From Deltaproteobacteria bacterium (GTDB taxonomy: Bacteria > Myxococcota > Myxococcia > Myxococcales > Anaeromyxobacteraceae), in contig JACRMN010000023.1 of assembly GCA_016214955.1 (NCBI GenBank), positions 1-64,000 of the forward strand: a stretch of DNA of 64,000 bases, in the 5' to 3' direction. The position numbers and the translations under genes are program-made. Of the stretch, positions 1-8,826 are shown piece by piece (position 1 is the stretch's first letter; every line of letters begins with the position of its first letter). The notes beneath the pieces were generated by a model. It was not told the DNA's origin. It did no database searches and saw nothing but the letters and a program-made list of their open reading frames with translations.

Positions 1-103
1 CTGGCGCGGGGCGGTCATGCAGAGGGCACTGGCAGGCGCCGTGCCGCAGCGGGCGAGAGGAAGGCCGCGAGGTTGGAGAGCGGAGCCCGTCCGCGGCGGA
101 GCC

Positions 104-201
104 GGGCGGTCGCCGCGCGGTACTCTCGGACGGGTCCGCCGGACGGGTCCGCCGGTCCGCCCCCGGGGCGGTCGCCGCGCAGTACTCTCGGACGGGTCCG
201 C
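104..201. repeat. Two copies of a 36-nt repeat, 62-bp period
   Basis: Positions 104-139 and 166-201 are identical at 35 of 36 positions; the difference is G versus A at the sixteenth base. Each copy ends in the palindrome CGGACGGGTCCG. The sequence suggests a local tandem duplication upstream of the fliL promoter. Confidence 0.75.
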
Positions 202-218
202 GCTCTCGGACGGGTCCG
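127..218. repeat. Four copies of palindrome CGGAC-GG-GTCCG
   Basis: The 12-mer CGGACGGGTCCG occurs at 127-138, 140-151, 189-200 and 207-218. Each is an inverted repeat with a 2-nt centre. The array lies about 115-205 bp upstream of the -24 element of the fliL promoter, the range where sigma-54 activators bind. An activator-binding role is inference; simple G+C-rich duplication is the alternative. Confidence 0.55.
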
Positions 219-333
219 CGGTCCGCGGTGCCGCGGTCCGCTCCCGTCACGTCCCTGGCGCCGCCCCTCCCCTCGTCACCCCGCTGACGCGCCGATCTCG
301 CAGTGGTGTCGGCGACTTGCGCTGCTCCGCCCA

Positions 334-349
334 GGGCACGCGCCTTGCT
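334..349 (+). promoter_or_regulatory. Sigma-54 (-24/-12) promoter of the fliL operon
   Basis: The sequence GGGCACGCGCCTTGCT matches the consensus TGGCACGNNNNTTGCW except at the first base. The invariant GG (335-336) and GC (347-348) are separated by the required 10 nt. Transcription would start near 360, leaving a leader of about 15 nt that contains the fliL ribosome binding site. This supports RpoN control of the first flagellar run. Confidence 0.75.
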
Positions 350-374
350 CAAGGTCCGGCCCGAGGGAGCGCTC

Positions 375-908
375 ATGGCCGACAAGGAAGAGAAGAAGGA
401 AGGCGGCGGTGGTGGCGGTGGCGGCTCGAAGCTGCTGCTCATCCTCGTCGCGGTGAACTGCCTGCTCTCCGCCGGCGCGCTGGCGGTGGCCCTCCTGCGC
501 CCCGGCGCCGCCAAGGCCCCGGCGGCCCACGCCGAGGTGGGCAAGGACGGCGCCAGGGCCGAGAGCCCCGGCGAGAAGGGCGACAAGAGGGACGAAAGGG
601 CCGGCCCCGGCCCCACCCTCAAGCTCCCCGACTTCGTCGTCCACCTGCGCGACCCCGAGGTCGACCGGTACGCCAAGCTCACCATCGAGGTCGAGGTCGA
701 GAACGACAAGGCCAAGGAGGCGCTCACCGCTCGCATGCCGCAGGTGCGCGACGCCTTCATCGCCTACCTCTCCGACCGCACCACCGCCGACCTGCGCGGC
801 TCCGAGGCCATCGCCCGGGCCAAGGTCGAGCTGGCCGAGCGGCTCAGGGGCTCCGCCCCCGGCGTCGGGGTGAAGGGGCTCTACATGACCGACCTCGTGG
901 TCCAGTAG
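375..908 (+). CDS. fliL: Flagellar basal body-associated protein FliL
   Basis: This is an inner-membrane protein that associates with the stator around the flagellar motor. The 177-residue product has a charged, glycine-rich N-terminus, one membrane segment at about residues 19-41, a charged linker, and a FliL domain in the C-terminal half ending close to the C-terminus. I chose the ATG at 375 because GGGAG lies just upstream and because an in-frame ATG at 303 would start upstream of the sigma-54 promoter. fliM follows after 9 nt. It is the first gene of a long operon running through fliA. Confidence 0.9.
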   Translation: MADKEEKKEGGGGGGGGSKLLLILVAVNCLLSAGALAVALLRPGAAKAPAAHAEVGKDGARAESPGEKGDKRDERAGPGPTLKLPDFVVHLRDPEVDRYAKLTIEVEVENDKAKEALTARMPQVRDAFIAYLSDRTTADLRGSEAIARAKVELAERLRGSAPGVGVKGLYMTDLVVQ

Positions 909-917
909 GAGCGCGCC

Positions 918-1949
918 ATGGCGGTCACCCTCTCCCCGGAGGAAGTCAAGGCGCTGATGAGCGCCATCCAGGACGGGAAGATCTCGACCGAGGGCGGCGG
1001 CCGCGGCCCGCGCGGCCCGGTCGCCACCTACGACCTCACCAGCCAGGACCGCATCATCCGCGGCCAGATGCCCACGCTGGACGCGATCAACGAGCAGATC
1101 GCGGGCCAGCTGGCCATGGGGCTCACCGGCCGCACCCGCATGACGCTCAAGGTCTCGAGCGCCGCCGCCACCCTCCTCAAGTTCGCCGACCTCACCCCGC
1201 TCCTCGCCCCGCCGGCCACCGTCTGCGTGCTGGGCCTGGGCGCCAGCTACGGCTACGGCCTGGCGCTCCTCGAGCCCGGCGTGGCCGAGGCGCTCCTGGC
1301 CGCGGCGCTGGGCGACCGCCGCTCCCGCAACGGCCCCGAGGCCCAGCCCGAGGGGCGGCGCGAGTTCACCGCCGTCGAGCAGATGGTGCTGAAGCGGCTC
1401 CTCACCATCCTCACCGAGGCCATGGGCCACTCCTGGGAGCAGGTGATCCCGTTCCGGCCCGAGGTCCTGCGCCTGGAGTTCGACCCGCGCATGGCCAACA
1501 TCGCCCCGCCCAGCGACGTGGGCATCGTCTCCGCGTTCGAGATCACCGGCAGCATCGAGGGCCGGCTGCAGCTGGTCATCCCCTACGCGGCGGTGGAGCC
1601 GGCCAAGGCCAAGCTGGCGGCTCCGCGGCGCCTGGCCCAGCGCGGCGACGACCGCATCCAGGAGCTGCTACTCCGCGAGATCGAGCAGGTGCCGGTGGAG
1701 CTGCGCGGCGTGCTCGGCAAGACCACCATCAACCTCTCCCGCCTGCTCTCGCTCGAGCCCGGCGAGGTGCTGCTCCTCGACACCGACGAGGACCGCCCGC
1801 TGCCGGTCTTCGTGCAGGGGCGCGAGAAGCTGCGCGGCCGCCCCAGCGTGGCCGGCGGCGCCATGGCCATGCAGGTGGAGACGCCCATCACCGGCATGCG
1901 CCCTCCTCCCCCCAACCGCAGCCCCAGCCCGGCCCGGAGTAACCGATGA
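918..1949 (+). CDS. fliM: Flagellar motor switch protein FliM
   Basis: FliM forms the middle part of the cytoplasmic C-ring and binds phosphorylated CheY to switch rotation. The 343-residue product starts with [13 protein letters not shown], matching the N-terminal CheY-binding motif (LSQxEIDALL in other species). It continues with a CheC-like middle domain (about 45-235) and a SpoA/FliN-like C-terminal domain (about 255-320). A proline-rich tail follows. Length is normal for the family. The stop codon overlaps the fliN start by 4 nt, implying coupled translation. Confidence 0.95.
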   Translation: MAVTLSPEEVKALMSAIQDGKISTEGGGRGPRGPVATYDLTSQDRIIRGQMPTLDAINEQIAGQLAMGLTGRTRMTLKVSSAAATLLKFADLTPLLAPPATVCVLGLGASYGYGLALLEPGVAEALLAAALGDRRSRNGPEAQPEGRREFTAVEQMVLKRLLTILTEAMGHSWEQVIPFRPEVLRLEFDPRMANIAPPSDVGIVSAFEITGSIEGRLQLVIPYAAVEPAKAKLAAPRRLAQRGDDRIQELLLREIEQVPVELRGVLGKTTINLSRLLSLEPGEVLLLDTDEDRPLPVFVQGREKLRGRPSVAGGAMAMQVETPITGMRPPPPNRSPSPARSNR

Positions 1950-2236
1950 GCACCGCCCAGACCCCCGAGGAGCAGGGCCGCCGCATCGACCTGCTGCTCG
2001 ACGTGCCGCTCGACGTCTCCGTCGAGCTGGGCCGCAACCGCATGACCATCCAGGACCTGCTGGCCCTGGGGCCGGGTTCGGTGATCGAGCTCGACAAGGT
2101 CGCCGGCGAGCCCCTCGACATCCTCGTCAACGACCGGCTGGTGGCCCGCGGCGAGGCGGTGGTGGTGAACGACAAGTTCGGCGTCCGCATCACCGACATC
2201 GTCAGCCCCCAGGAACGCATCGCGCGCCTGCGCTGA
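1946..2236 (+). CDS. fliN: Flagellar motor switch protein FliN
   Basis: FliN is the SpoA-domain protein at the base of the C-ring; it works with FliM in switching and helps dock the export ATPase complex. The 96-residue product is essentially one SpoA domain, with the typical run [12 protein letters not shown], then [11 protein letters not shown] and [11 protein letters not shown]. It lacks the longer N-terminal extension of enterobacterial FliN. Its ATG overlaps the fliM stop. fliO follows after 9 nt. Confidence 0.95.
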   Translation: MSTAQTPEEQGRRIDLLLDVPLDVSVELGRNRMTIQDLLALGPGSVIELDKVAGEPLDILVNDRLVARGEAVVVNDKFGVRITDIVSPQERIARLR

Positions 2237-2245
2237 GGAGCAACC

Positions 2246-2830
2246 ATGCTGCCCGCATTCCTGGCCCTGGCCCTGGCGACGACTCCGGAGGCGACCGCGA
2301 CCCAGGCCGCGACGTCGACCCCGACCTCGATCCCGACCCCGATCTCCACCGCGACGCAGACCGCGGCTCCTGCCCCGTGGGCGCCGCCGGCCAGCACGGG
2401 CAGCTTCGCGGGTGGAGTGGCCATCCCCGCGCTCCTGCTCGCCGGCCTGGGCGCCGCTGCCTTCCTCGTCACCCGCAAGCGCACCCAGCGCACCCGCCTC
2501 GTGGAGGTGCTGGAGACCCAGAGCCTGGGCACCCGCCGCTCGCTGGTGGTGGCGCGGCTCGGCGACGAGCTGCTGGTGCTCGGCGCCAGCGAGGCCGGCA
2601 TCGCCCTGCTCACCACCACGCCCGCGCCCCTGGCCGCGCGCGCCCCGGCCCAGGCCCAGGCCCCGGCCACCGAGGCCGCGCCCGCCGACGACCGCGGCCT
2701 GCTGGCTCGCCTCCGCCTGCGGCCGCAGCGCTCTCCGGCCCCGGTCTTCGACTCGCTCCTCACCGAGAGCATGGAGGACCTGGAGCTCCGCCGGAAGCTG
2801 GCCGTCGGCCAGGGCGGGAGCGTCCGGTGA
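2246..2830 (+). CDS. fliO: Flagellar export apparatus assembly protein FliO
   Basis: FliO is a membrane protein that helps FliP assemble into the export gate. The 194-residue product has a Thr/Pro-rich N-terminal stretch (about 12-45), one membrane segment (about 52-76), and a small cytoplasmic domain with VEVLETQSLGTRRSLVVAR and LLVLGASEAGIALL, which is typical of FliO. The Thr/Pro-rich part is encoded by degenerate CCCGAC-type hexamers (see the repeat entry), so this part of the protein may have expanded by repeat slippage. Identification relies on the C-terminal domain and on its place between fliN and fliP. Confidence 0.85.
   Translation: MLPAFLALALATTPEATATQAATSTPTSIPTPISTATQTAAPAPWAPPASTGSFAGGVAIPALLLAGLGAAAFLVTRKRTQRTRLVEVLETQSLGTRRSLVVARLGDELLVLGASEAGIALLTTTPAPLAARAPAQAQAPATEAAPADDRGLLARLRLRPQRSPAPVFDSLLTESMEDLELRRKLAVGQGGSVR
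2292..2364 (+). repeat. Degenerate CCCGAC-type hexamers inside fliO
   Basis: Units such as GACCCC, GACCTC and GATCCC recur in frame and encode the Thr/Ser/Pro-rich segment of FliO. The same kind of hexamer occurs in the gap at 62079-62169 and, on the other strand, at 52362-52406. Confidence 0.5.
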
Positions 2831-3528
2831 CCTCCGCCGCCCTGCAGCTGCTCCTCGCCGCCGGCCCGCAGGAGCCGGGGCTCTCCCTGTCGGTGGGAGG
2901 GGGGAGCTCGGCGCCGGTGAAGATCTTCCTGCTCCTCACCGCCCTCTCCTTCGCCTCGGCGCTCCTGGTCTCGGTCACCTCCTTCACCCGCATCGTCATC
3001 GTGCTCTCCTTCCTGCGCCAGGCGCTGGGCACGCCCCAGCTCCCGCCCAACCAGGTGGTCATCGGCCTGGCGCTGGTGCTGTCCGGCTTCGTCATGGCCC
3101 CCACCGCCAACCGTGTCTACGGCGAGGCGCTGGGCCCGTACCTGGAGGAGCGGCTGCCGCCCGGCGAGGCCCTGGCCCGCGCCAGCGTGCCGCTGCGCGA
3201 GTTCATGCTGCGCCAGACCCGGGAGCAGGACCTGGCGCTCTTCGTGGAGCTCTCGCGGAGCCCGCGCCCTACCCGCGGCGACGAGCTCCCCATGACGGTG
3301 GTCATCCCGGCCTTCATGGTCTCCGAGCTGACCACCGCCTTCCGCATGGGGCTCTTCCTCTACGTGCCCCTGCTGCTCATCGACCTGCTGGTGGCCGCGG
3401 TCATGACCTCGATGGGCATGATGATGGTCCCCCCGATGATGGTGGCGCTGCCGCTCAAGGTGGGCGTCTTCGTCATGGCCGACGGCTGGCGCACGGTCAT
3501 CGCCTCGCTGGCGCGGAGCTTCGGATGA
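2827..3528 (+). CDS. fliP: Flagellar type III export gate protein FliP
   Basis: FliP is the core subunit of the FliPQR export gate in the inner membrane. The 233-residue product starts at a GTG that overlaps the fliO stop, with GGGAG upstream. It has the expected N-terminal hydrophobic segment (SFASALLVSVTSFTRIVIVL), the FliP signature FLRQALGTPQLPPNQVVIGL, and C-terminal membrane segments ending in MVALPLKVGVFV. The N-terminal leader before the first membrane segment is shorter and less hydrophobic than the cleaved signal peptide of enteric FliP. Confidence 0.95.
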   Translation: MTSAALQLLLAAGPQEPGLSLSVGGGSSAPVKIFLLLTALSFASALLVSVTSFTRIVIVLSFLRQALGTPQLPPNQVVIGLALVLSGFVMAPTANRVYGEALGPYLEERLPPGEALARASVPLREFMLRQTREQDLALFVELSRSPRPTRGDELPMTVVIPAFMVSELTTAFRMGLFLYVPLLLIDLLVAAVMTSMGMMMVPPMMVALPLKVGVFVMADGWRTVIASLARSFG

Positions 3529-3788
3529 GCATCGAGATGCCGGGCGCGCTGCTGCGCGAGGGGCTGCTGGTGCTGGCCTCGGTGGGTGGGCCGGTGCTGG
3601 GCGCGCTCCTGGTGGTGGGGCTGGTGGTGGGTGTCCTGCAGGCCGCCACCCAGATCAACGACCCCGCCGTCGGCTTCCTTCCCCGCGGCCTGGCCGCCAT
3701 CGGCGTGGTGTGGCTGGCCGGCGGCTGGATCATGGAGCGGCTGGCCGGCTTCCTGGGCCAGGCGCTCACCCGCATGGCCGGACGCTAG
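3525..3788 (+). CDS. fliQ: Flagellar export gate protein FliQ
   Basis: FliQ is a small protein with two membrane segments in the FliPQR gate. The 87-residue product has hydrophobic segments at about 13-40 and 53-75, and the conserved LQAATQINDPAVGFLPR between them. Its ATG overlaps the fliP stop by 4 nt. fliR starts immediately after its stop. Confidence 0.95.
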   Translation: MSIEMPGALLREGLLVLASVGGPVLGALLVVGLVVGVLQAATQINDPAVGFLPRGLAAIGVVWLAGGWIMERLAGFLGQALTRMAGR

Positions 3789-3789
3789 C

Positions 3790-4533
3790 GTGGACGTGCC
3801 GGTCGCCAGCGCCTGGGGATTCGGCCTGGTCCTGCTGCGGACGCTGGGCCTCTTCCTCACTGCCCCCATCCTCTCGGGCCGCGTGGTGCCGATGCGCATC
3901 CGGCTGGCGGCGGCCCTCGCCACCTCGGTCGCCGTCTGGACCGGCGCCGGCGCCCCGGTCGCGGCCGCGCCCGCCGGCATGTGGCCGCTCCTCTCCGGCG
4001 TGGCGGTGGAGACGGCCATGGGCGCGCTGGCGGGCTTCGGCGCCCGGGCGGTGCTCGAGGCGGCCACCTCCGCCGGCCAGCTCATGAGCCTCTCGGCCGG
4101 CCTGGGCTTCGGCTCGCTGCTCGACCCCAACAGCGGCGCCGAGTCGAACGCCATCGCCGAGCTGCTCTCGGTCACCGCCCAGGGGGCCGCCCTGGCCGCC
4201 GGCCTGCACCGGGAGGCCATCGCCTGGCTGGCCCGCTCCACCCTGGCCTTTCCGCCCGGCGGCGGCGCGGGGCTGCGCGACCTGGCCGTCCGGGCCATCT
4301 GGGAGTCCACCGGCGCCGCGGCGCTGGCGGTGCGCATCGCCTTCCCGGTACTGGCGGCGGTGATGGTGGGCCACCTCATCCTCGGCGTCCTCTCCCGCCA
4401 GGCCTCGCAGCTGGGGCTCGGGAACATCGGCTTCACCATCTCGGTGCTGGCCGGCGGCGGCGCCTTCTACCTGGTGGCGCCCGGGGCCGCCGAGATCGTG
4501 GCCCGGGCCGCCGTGGCCGTCTTCCTCTCCTAG
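3790..4533 (+). CDS. fliR: Flagellar export gate protein FliR
   Basis: FliR completes the FliPQR gate. The 247-residue product has about six hydrophobic segments and family features such as FLTAPILSGRVVPMRIRLA near the N-terminus and LGNIGFTISVLAGG near the C-terminus. I chose the GTG at 3790, one base after the fliQ stop, because the family normally begins just before the first membrane segment. flhB follows after 9 nt. Confidence 0.93.
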   Translation: MDVPVASAWGFGLVLLRTLGLFLTAPILSGRVVPMRIRLAAALATSVAVWTGAGAPVAAAPAGMWPLLSGVAVETAMGALAGFGARAVLEAATSAGQLMSLSAGLGFGSLLDPNSGAESNAIAELLSVTAQGAALAAGLHREAIAWLARSTLAFPPGGGAGLRDLAVRAIWESTGAAALAVRIAFPVLAAVMVGHLILGVLSRQASQLGLGNIGFTISVLAGGGAFYLVAPGAAEIVARAAVAVFLS

Positions 4534-4542
4534 GAGCGGGCC

Positions 4543-5613
4543 GTGGCCGAAGAGGAAGGCGGACAGGATCGCACCGAACAGCCGAGCGGCCGGCGGCTCG
4601 ACCGCGCCCGCGAGGAGGGCAAGCTGCCCGTGGGCCGCGACGTGGCCCTGGTCGCCGGCCTGGGGGTGGCCGGCCTGGCGCTGATGCTGCTCGGCGCCTC
4701 CATCCGCGCCGGGCTGGTGCGGGCCGTCTCCACCGCGGTGCAGGAGCTGCCCCGGGCCGACTTCGCGGTGCTGCGCGACCTGGTATGGGGGCCGTCCTGG
4801 GGCGTGCTGGGCGTCTGCGCGGCCGCCGCCGTGGCCGGCGCCGCCGCCACCATCGCCCAGACGGGAGGTGGCCTCTGGCCCCACCTCGTCCTGCCCGACG
4901 TCTCGCGCCTCTGGGGCGTGGGACGGCTCAACCTCTTCCGCAGGGACATCTGGCTCGACCTCGCGAGCGCGGCCGTCAAGGTGGTGGCACTGGCCTGGGT
5001 GGCCTGGTTCGCGGTCCGCGCCGACTTCCTGACGTTGCCGGCCCTGCTCACCGCCAGCCCGGCCGACCAGATGGCGCAAGCCTTCCGGATCGCAGGGCGA
5101 ATCGGCTGGCGGCTCCTCCTGGTCTCGCTGGTGATCGCGGGTCTGGACCTTGCACTCCAGCGCTGGCGGTTCACCTCGAGGATGAAGATGACCAAGGAAG
5201 AGGTTCGCAGGGAGGGCAAGGAGGACGAGGGCGACCCGGGCATCAAGGGGCAGCGCCGCAAGCGCCACCGCGATCTGGCCAAGGGCCGGGCGGTGGTCGA
5301 GGTGCCCCGCGCCGACGCGCTGCTCGTCAACCCCACCCACATCGCCATCGCCCTGCGCTACCGGCGCGACGAGGGGCGGGCCCCGCGCGTCACCGCCAAG
5401 GGCAAGGGCGAGCTCGCCGAGTTCATGCGCGACCTGGCCCGCTCGAACGGCATCCCCATCGTCGAGGACATCCCGCTGGCCCGCCTGCTCTACCGCAAGG
5501 TCAAGGTCGGCGGCGAGGTGCCCGCCTCCACCTACAAGGCGGTCGCCGCGGTGCTGGCCTTCGTCTACCGCATCACCGGGCGCACACCCTCGCAGAACGG
5601 GGTGCGCGCATGA
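4543..5613 (+). CDS. flhB: Flagellar export switch protein FlhB
   Basis: FlhB is the export-gate protein that changes substrate class from rod/hook to filament proteins after self-cleavage. The 356-residue product has an N-terminal Thr/Glu/Arg-rich segment (EQPSGRRLDRAREEGKLP), four membrane segments, and a cytoplasmic domain with the cleavage motif N263-P264-T265-H266 intact, so auto-cleavage is expected. The GTG start is preceded by TAGGAG. Its stop overlaps the flhA start by 4 nt. Confidence 0.95.
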   Translation: MAEEEGGQDRTEQPSGRRLDRAREEGKLPVGRDVALVAGLGVAGLALMLLGASIRAGLVRAVSTAVQELPRADFAVLRDLVWGPSWGVLGVCAAAAVAGAAATIAQTGGGLWPHLVLPDVSRLWGVGRLNLFRRDIWLDLASAAVKVVALAWVAWFAVRADFLTLPALLTASPADQMAQAFRIAGRIGWRLLLVSLVIAGLDLALQRWRFTSRMKMTKEEVRREGKEDEGDPGIKGQRRKRHRDLAKGRAVVEVPRADALLVNPTHIAIALRYRRDEGRAPRVTAKGKGELAEFMRDLARSNGIPIVEDIPLARLLYRKVKVGGEVPASTYKAVAAVLAFVYRITGRTPSQNGVRA

Positions 5614-7682
5614 GCCAGGCCTCGAGCGGCCGCGCCGAGACCCTGCTGGCCCTGGTGGTCCTGGCGGTCATCGCCATCCTCATCCTGCCGGTCCCGGCGG
5701 TGGCGCTCGACGTGCTGCTGGCGCTCTCCCTGGGCGTGGCGGTGCTGATGCTCATCGTGGCGCTGTCGCTCAAGCGCTCGGCCGACTTCTCCGTCTTCCC
5801 TTCCCTGCTCCTCATCGTCACCCTCTACCGGCTGGCCCTCTCGGTGGCCACCACCCGCCTCATCCTCCTCAAGGGCGGCGAGGGCGCCGGCGCCGCCGGC
5901 CACCTCATCGAGACCTTCGGCCGCTTCGCGGTGGGCGGCAGCCTCATCGTCGGCTTCGTCATCTTCCTCATCCTCCTGGTGGTGAACTTCGCGGTCATCA
6001 CCAAGGGCGCCAACCGCGTCTCCGAGGTGGCGGCCCGGTTCACCCTCGACGCCATGCCCGGCAAGCAGATGGCCATCGACGCCGACCTGGCCGCGGGCAT
6101 CATCGACGACCGCGCCGCCAAGACGCGCCGCCAGGAGCTGGAGCGCGAGGCCGAGTTCTTCGGGGCCATGGACGGCGCCTCCAAGTTCGTGCGCGGCGAC
6201 GCCGTCGCCGGCCTGGCCATCACCGCCATCAACATCGTCGGCGGCCTCGTGGCCGGCCTCCTGCGCGACCACCTCTCGCTGGCCCAGGCCGCCGAGACCT
6301 ACACGCTGCTCACCGTGGGCGACGGCCTCGTCACCCAGATGCCGGCGCTGCTGGTCTCCACCGGCGCCGGCATCGTCGTCACCCGCGCCACCGGCGAGGA
6401 GCTGGGTGCCCAGCTCGGCAACCAGATGCTGGGCCGCTCCCGTTCGCTCTCCACCTCGGCGGTGGTGCTGGGCGCCATCGGCCTGCTGCCCGGCATGCCG
6501 CTCCTGGCGTTCGGCGGCGTCGCCGCCGCCCTGCTGCTCCTGGCGCGCCGCGCCGCGGCCACCGAGCGCGCCGGCGTGGCGCCCAAGGCGAAGCCCGCCG
6601 AGCCCAGGGCCTCGGACCGGATCCAGGACGTCCTGGGCCTGGAGGCGCTGGAGCTGGAGGTGGGGTACGGCCTGGTGCCGCTCATCGACCTCGCCAAGGG
6701 GGGCGAGCTCCCGGGCCGGGTCACCGCCCTGCGCCGGCAGCTGGCCACCGACCTGGGCGTGGTGCTCCCCTCGGTGCACCTGCGCGACAACCTCCGGCTC
6801 GAGCCCACCGGCTACCGGGTGCTGCTCCGCGGGCTCGAGGTCGGGCGCGGCACCGCCCACCTCGACCGGCTCATGGCGCTCGACCCGGCCGGCGACCCGC
6901 CCGACATCGAGGGCGTCCGCTCCACCGATCCGGCCTTCGGCCTGCCCTCGGTCTGGATCACCCCGGCCGACAGGGCCCGCGCCGAGGCCCGCGGCCTCAC
7001 GCTGGTGGACGCCGCCTCGGTCATCACCACCCACCTCTCCGAGCTCCTGCGCCGCAACGCCCACGAGCTGGTGGGCCGCCAGGAGGTGCAGGATCTGCTC
7101 GGCATCCTGGGCAAGGAGGCGCCCAAGCTGGTGGAGGACGTGGTCCCGGGAGTGCTCAGCCTGGGCGACCTGGTGCGGGTGCTGCGGGCGCTGCTCCGCG
7201 AGGGCATCTCCATCCGCGACCTGCGCACCGTCCTCGAGGCGGTGGCCGACGGCGCCACGCGCTCCAAGGACACCGGCTGGCTGGTGGAGTGCGCCCGCCG
7301 CCGCCTGGCGCGCCAGATCACCGGCCGGGTGGCCGGGGGCGACGGCGTGGTCCGCGCCCTGACGCTCGAACGCGGCACCGAGGAGCTCCTGCGCCAGAGC
7401 CTGGGCCAGAGCGACGGCGAGGCGGCCCTGGCCCCCGACGTCGAGAGCGCCCGGCGCCTGGTGCACAGCCTCGAGGTGCAGGCCAGCCGCCTCACCACCG
7501 GCGGCCAGCCGGTGGTGGTGCTCTCGCCGCCCGACCTGCGCCGGCCCATCTTCGACTTCGCCTCGCGCTTCGTGCCCGACCTGTGGGTGGTCTCGGCCCG
7601 CGAGCTCGTCCCCGGGACCACCGTCGAGCCCGCTGGCCTGCTGCAGGCCAGCCCCGTCCAGCTGGAAGGCGCCGCCGCCTAG
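5610..7682 (+). CDS. flhA: Flagellar export gate protein FlhA
   Basis: FlhA is the nonameric export-gate protein that couples proton flow to export and docks chaperone-substrate complexes. The 690-residue product has about eight N-terminal membrane segments, the FHIPEP family signature region (TLYRLALSVATTRLIL, then GANRVSEVAARFTLDAMPGK), and a cytoplasmic domain from about residue 330. Length is normal. It overlaps flhB by 4 nt and is followed 13 nt later by flhF. Confidence 0.96.
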   Translation: MSQASSGRAETLLALVVLAVIAILILPVPAVALDVLLALSLGVAVLMLIVALSLKRSADFSVFPSLLLIVTLYRLALSVATTRLILLKGGEGAGAAGHLIETFGRFAVGGSLIVGFVIFLILLVVNFAVITKGANRVSEVAARFTLDAMPGKQMAIDADLAAGIIDDRAAKTRRQELEREAEFFGAMDGASKFVRGDAVAGLAITAINIVGGLVAGLLRDHLSLAQAAETYTLLTVGDGLVTQMPALLVSTGAGIVVTRATGEELGAQLGNQMLGRSRSLSTSAVVLGAIGLLPGMPLLAFGGVAAALLLLARRAAATERAGVAPKAKPAEPRASDRIQDVLGLEALELEVGYGLVPLIDLAKGGELPGRVTALRRQLATDLGVVLPSVHLRDNLRLEPTGYRVLLRGLEVGRGTAHLDRLMALDPAGDPPDIEGVRSTDPAFGLPSVWITPADRARAEARGLTLVDAASVITTHLSELLRRNAHELVGRQEVQDLLGILGKEAPKLVEDVVPGVLSLGDLVRVLRALLREGISIRDLRTVLEAVADGATRSKDTGWLVECARRRLARQITGRVAGGDGVVRALTLERGTEELLRQSLGQSDGEAALAPDVESARRLVHSLEVQASRLTTGGQPVVVLSPPDLRRPIFDFASRFVPDLWVVSARELVPGTTVEPAGLLQASPVQLEGAAA

Positions 7683-7695
7683 AGGGTGAACACGC

Positions 7696-8826
7696 ATGAG
7701 CCACGTCGTCCAGACCTTCCGCGCTCCCGACCCCGCCTCGGCGCTGGCAGCAGTCAAGGCCGCGCTCGGGCCCGACGCCGTCCTGCTCTCCACCCGCACG
7801 GTGCAGACCGGCCTCCTCCGGCGCCGCGAGGTGGAGGTCACCGCCGCCGCCGCCGCGCCCGCGCTGGCCGAGCCGCCGCGCCCGGCCGCGCCGCCCGCGC
7901 CCCGGCCCCGCCTGGCGCCTGCCGGCGACGAGGCCCTGGCCGCCGAGGTGCGCCACCTGCGCCGCTCGGTCGAGGAGGCCCGCCGCGCGCTGGCCGCCGT
8001 GACCCGCGAGGCCCGCGCCCACCGCGACCTGGACCTGCCGCCGCCGGCCGTCGAGCTGTACGCCCGGCTGCTGGGGCGCGGCGTCGAGCCGGTGCTGGCG
8101 GAGGAGCTGGTGCGGCAGGCCCTGGAGCTCGCCCGCTCCCGGCCCGCCCCGCTCGACGCCCTGGTCCGCGACCTGCTGGGCGAGCGGCTCCTGCCCTGCC
8201 GCGCCCCGTGGCTCCACGAGGGGCGGCACGTCATCGCCCTCGTCGGCCCCACCGGCGTGGGCAAGACCACCACCCTGGCCAAGATCGCCGCCCGGGCGGT
8301 GCTCGAGGCCCGCCGCAAGGTGGCGCTCCTCACCGTGGACACCTACCGCATCGGCGCCACCGATCAGCTGGCCCGCTACGGCGAGATCATGGGCGTCCCG
8401 GTGCTGGTGGCCCGCGACCGCAACGAGCTGCGCCGCGCCGCCGAGCGGGTGCGCGAGGCCGACCTGGTCCTCATCGACACCGCCGGCCGCTCCAGCGCCG
8501 ACGACGTGGCCCGGCAGGCCGAGCTGGTGCGGTCCGTGCCCCGGGTCCAGCTGCACCTGGTGGTCTCGGCGGCTTCCGGCGCCAGCGCCCTCGCCGCGGT
8601 GGCCGAGCAGTACCGCGGACTCATGCCGGATCGCTTGGTTTTCTCCAAGCTCGACGAGAGCTCCGGCCCCGGCGCGATCCTCTCCGCCGCAGTGCGGGTG
8701 GGTCGGCCCGTGGCCTGCATCGCCGATGGTCAGCGCGTGCCCGAGGACCTACACGCCCCCACGGGACCGGAGCTGTGCGAGCTGGTGCTGACCGGGTACG
8801 GGACTCACACGCGCGAAAGGGAATGA
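7696..8826 (+). CDS. flhF: Flagellar SRP-type GTPase FlhF
   Basis: FlhF sets flagellar position and number and belongs to the SRP GTPase family with Ffh and FtsY. The 376-residue product has an N-terminal basic domain, an Ala/Pro-rich linker (about 48-80), a helical N domain, and a G domain with P-loop GPTGVGKTTT from residue 184, then DTYRIGATDQL, DTAGRSS and SKLDES. All nucleotide-binding motifs look intact. Its stop overlaps the flhG start, as usual for this pair, which suggests polar flagellation (inference). Confidence 0.95.
   Translation: MSHVVQTFRAPDPASALAAVKAALGPDAVLLSTRTVQTGLLRRREVEVTAAAAAPALAEPPRPAAPPAPRPRLAPAGDEALAAEVRHLRRSVEEARRALAAVTREARAHRDLDLPPPAVELYARLLGRGVEPVLAEELVRQALELARSRPAPLDALVRDLLGERLLPCRAPWLHEGRHVIALVGPTGVGKTTTLAKIAARAVLEARRKVALLTVDTYRIGATDQLARYGEIMGVPVLVARDRNELRRAAERVREADLVLIDTAGRSSADDVARQAELVRSVPRVQLHLVVSAASGASALAAVAEQYRGLMPDRLVFSKLDESSGPGAILSAAVRVGRPVACIADGQRVPEDLHAPTGPELCELVLTGYGTHTRERE

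Larger units (their letters stand above)
1..374. other. Left-edge non-coding region upstream of fliL
   Basis: No convincing gene is visible in this stretch. It holds a block of short direct and inverted repeats (about 104-219), then a sigma-54-type promoter (334-349) and the fliL ribosome binding site (GGGAG at 366-370). Open frames crossing it have a composition and low-complexity content typical of G+C-rich non-coding DNA. Confidence 0.6.

Noticed and set aside
1-17. Possible minus-strand start codon at the left edge (ATGACC reading leftwards from 17)
   Set aside because: Only six codons lie in the window and no ribosome binding site is seen on that strand.
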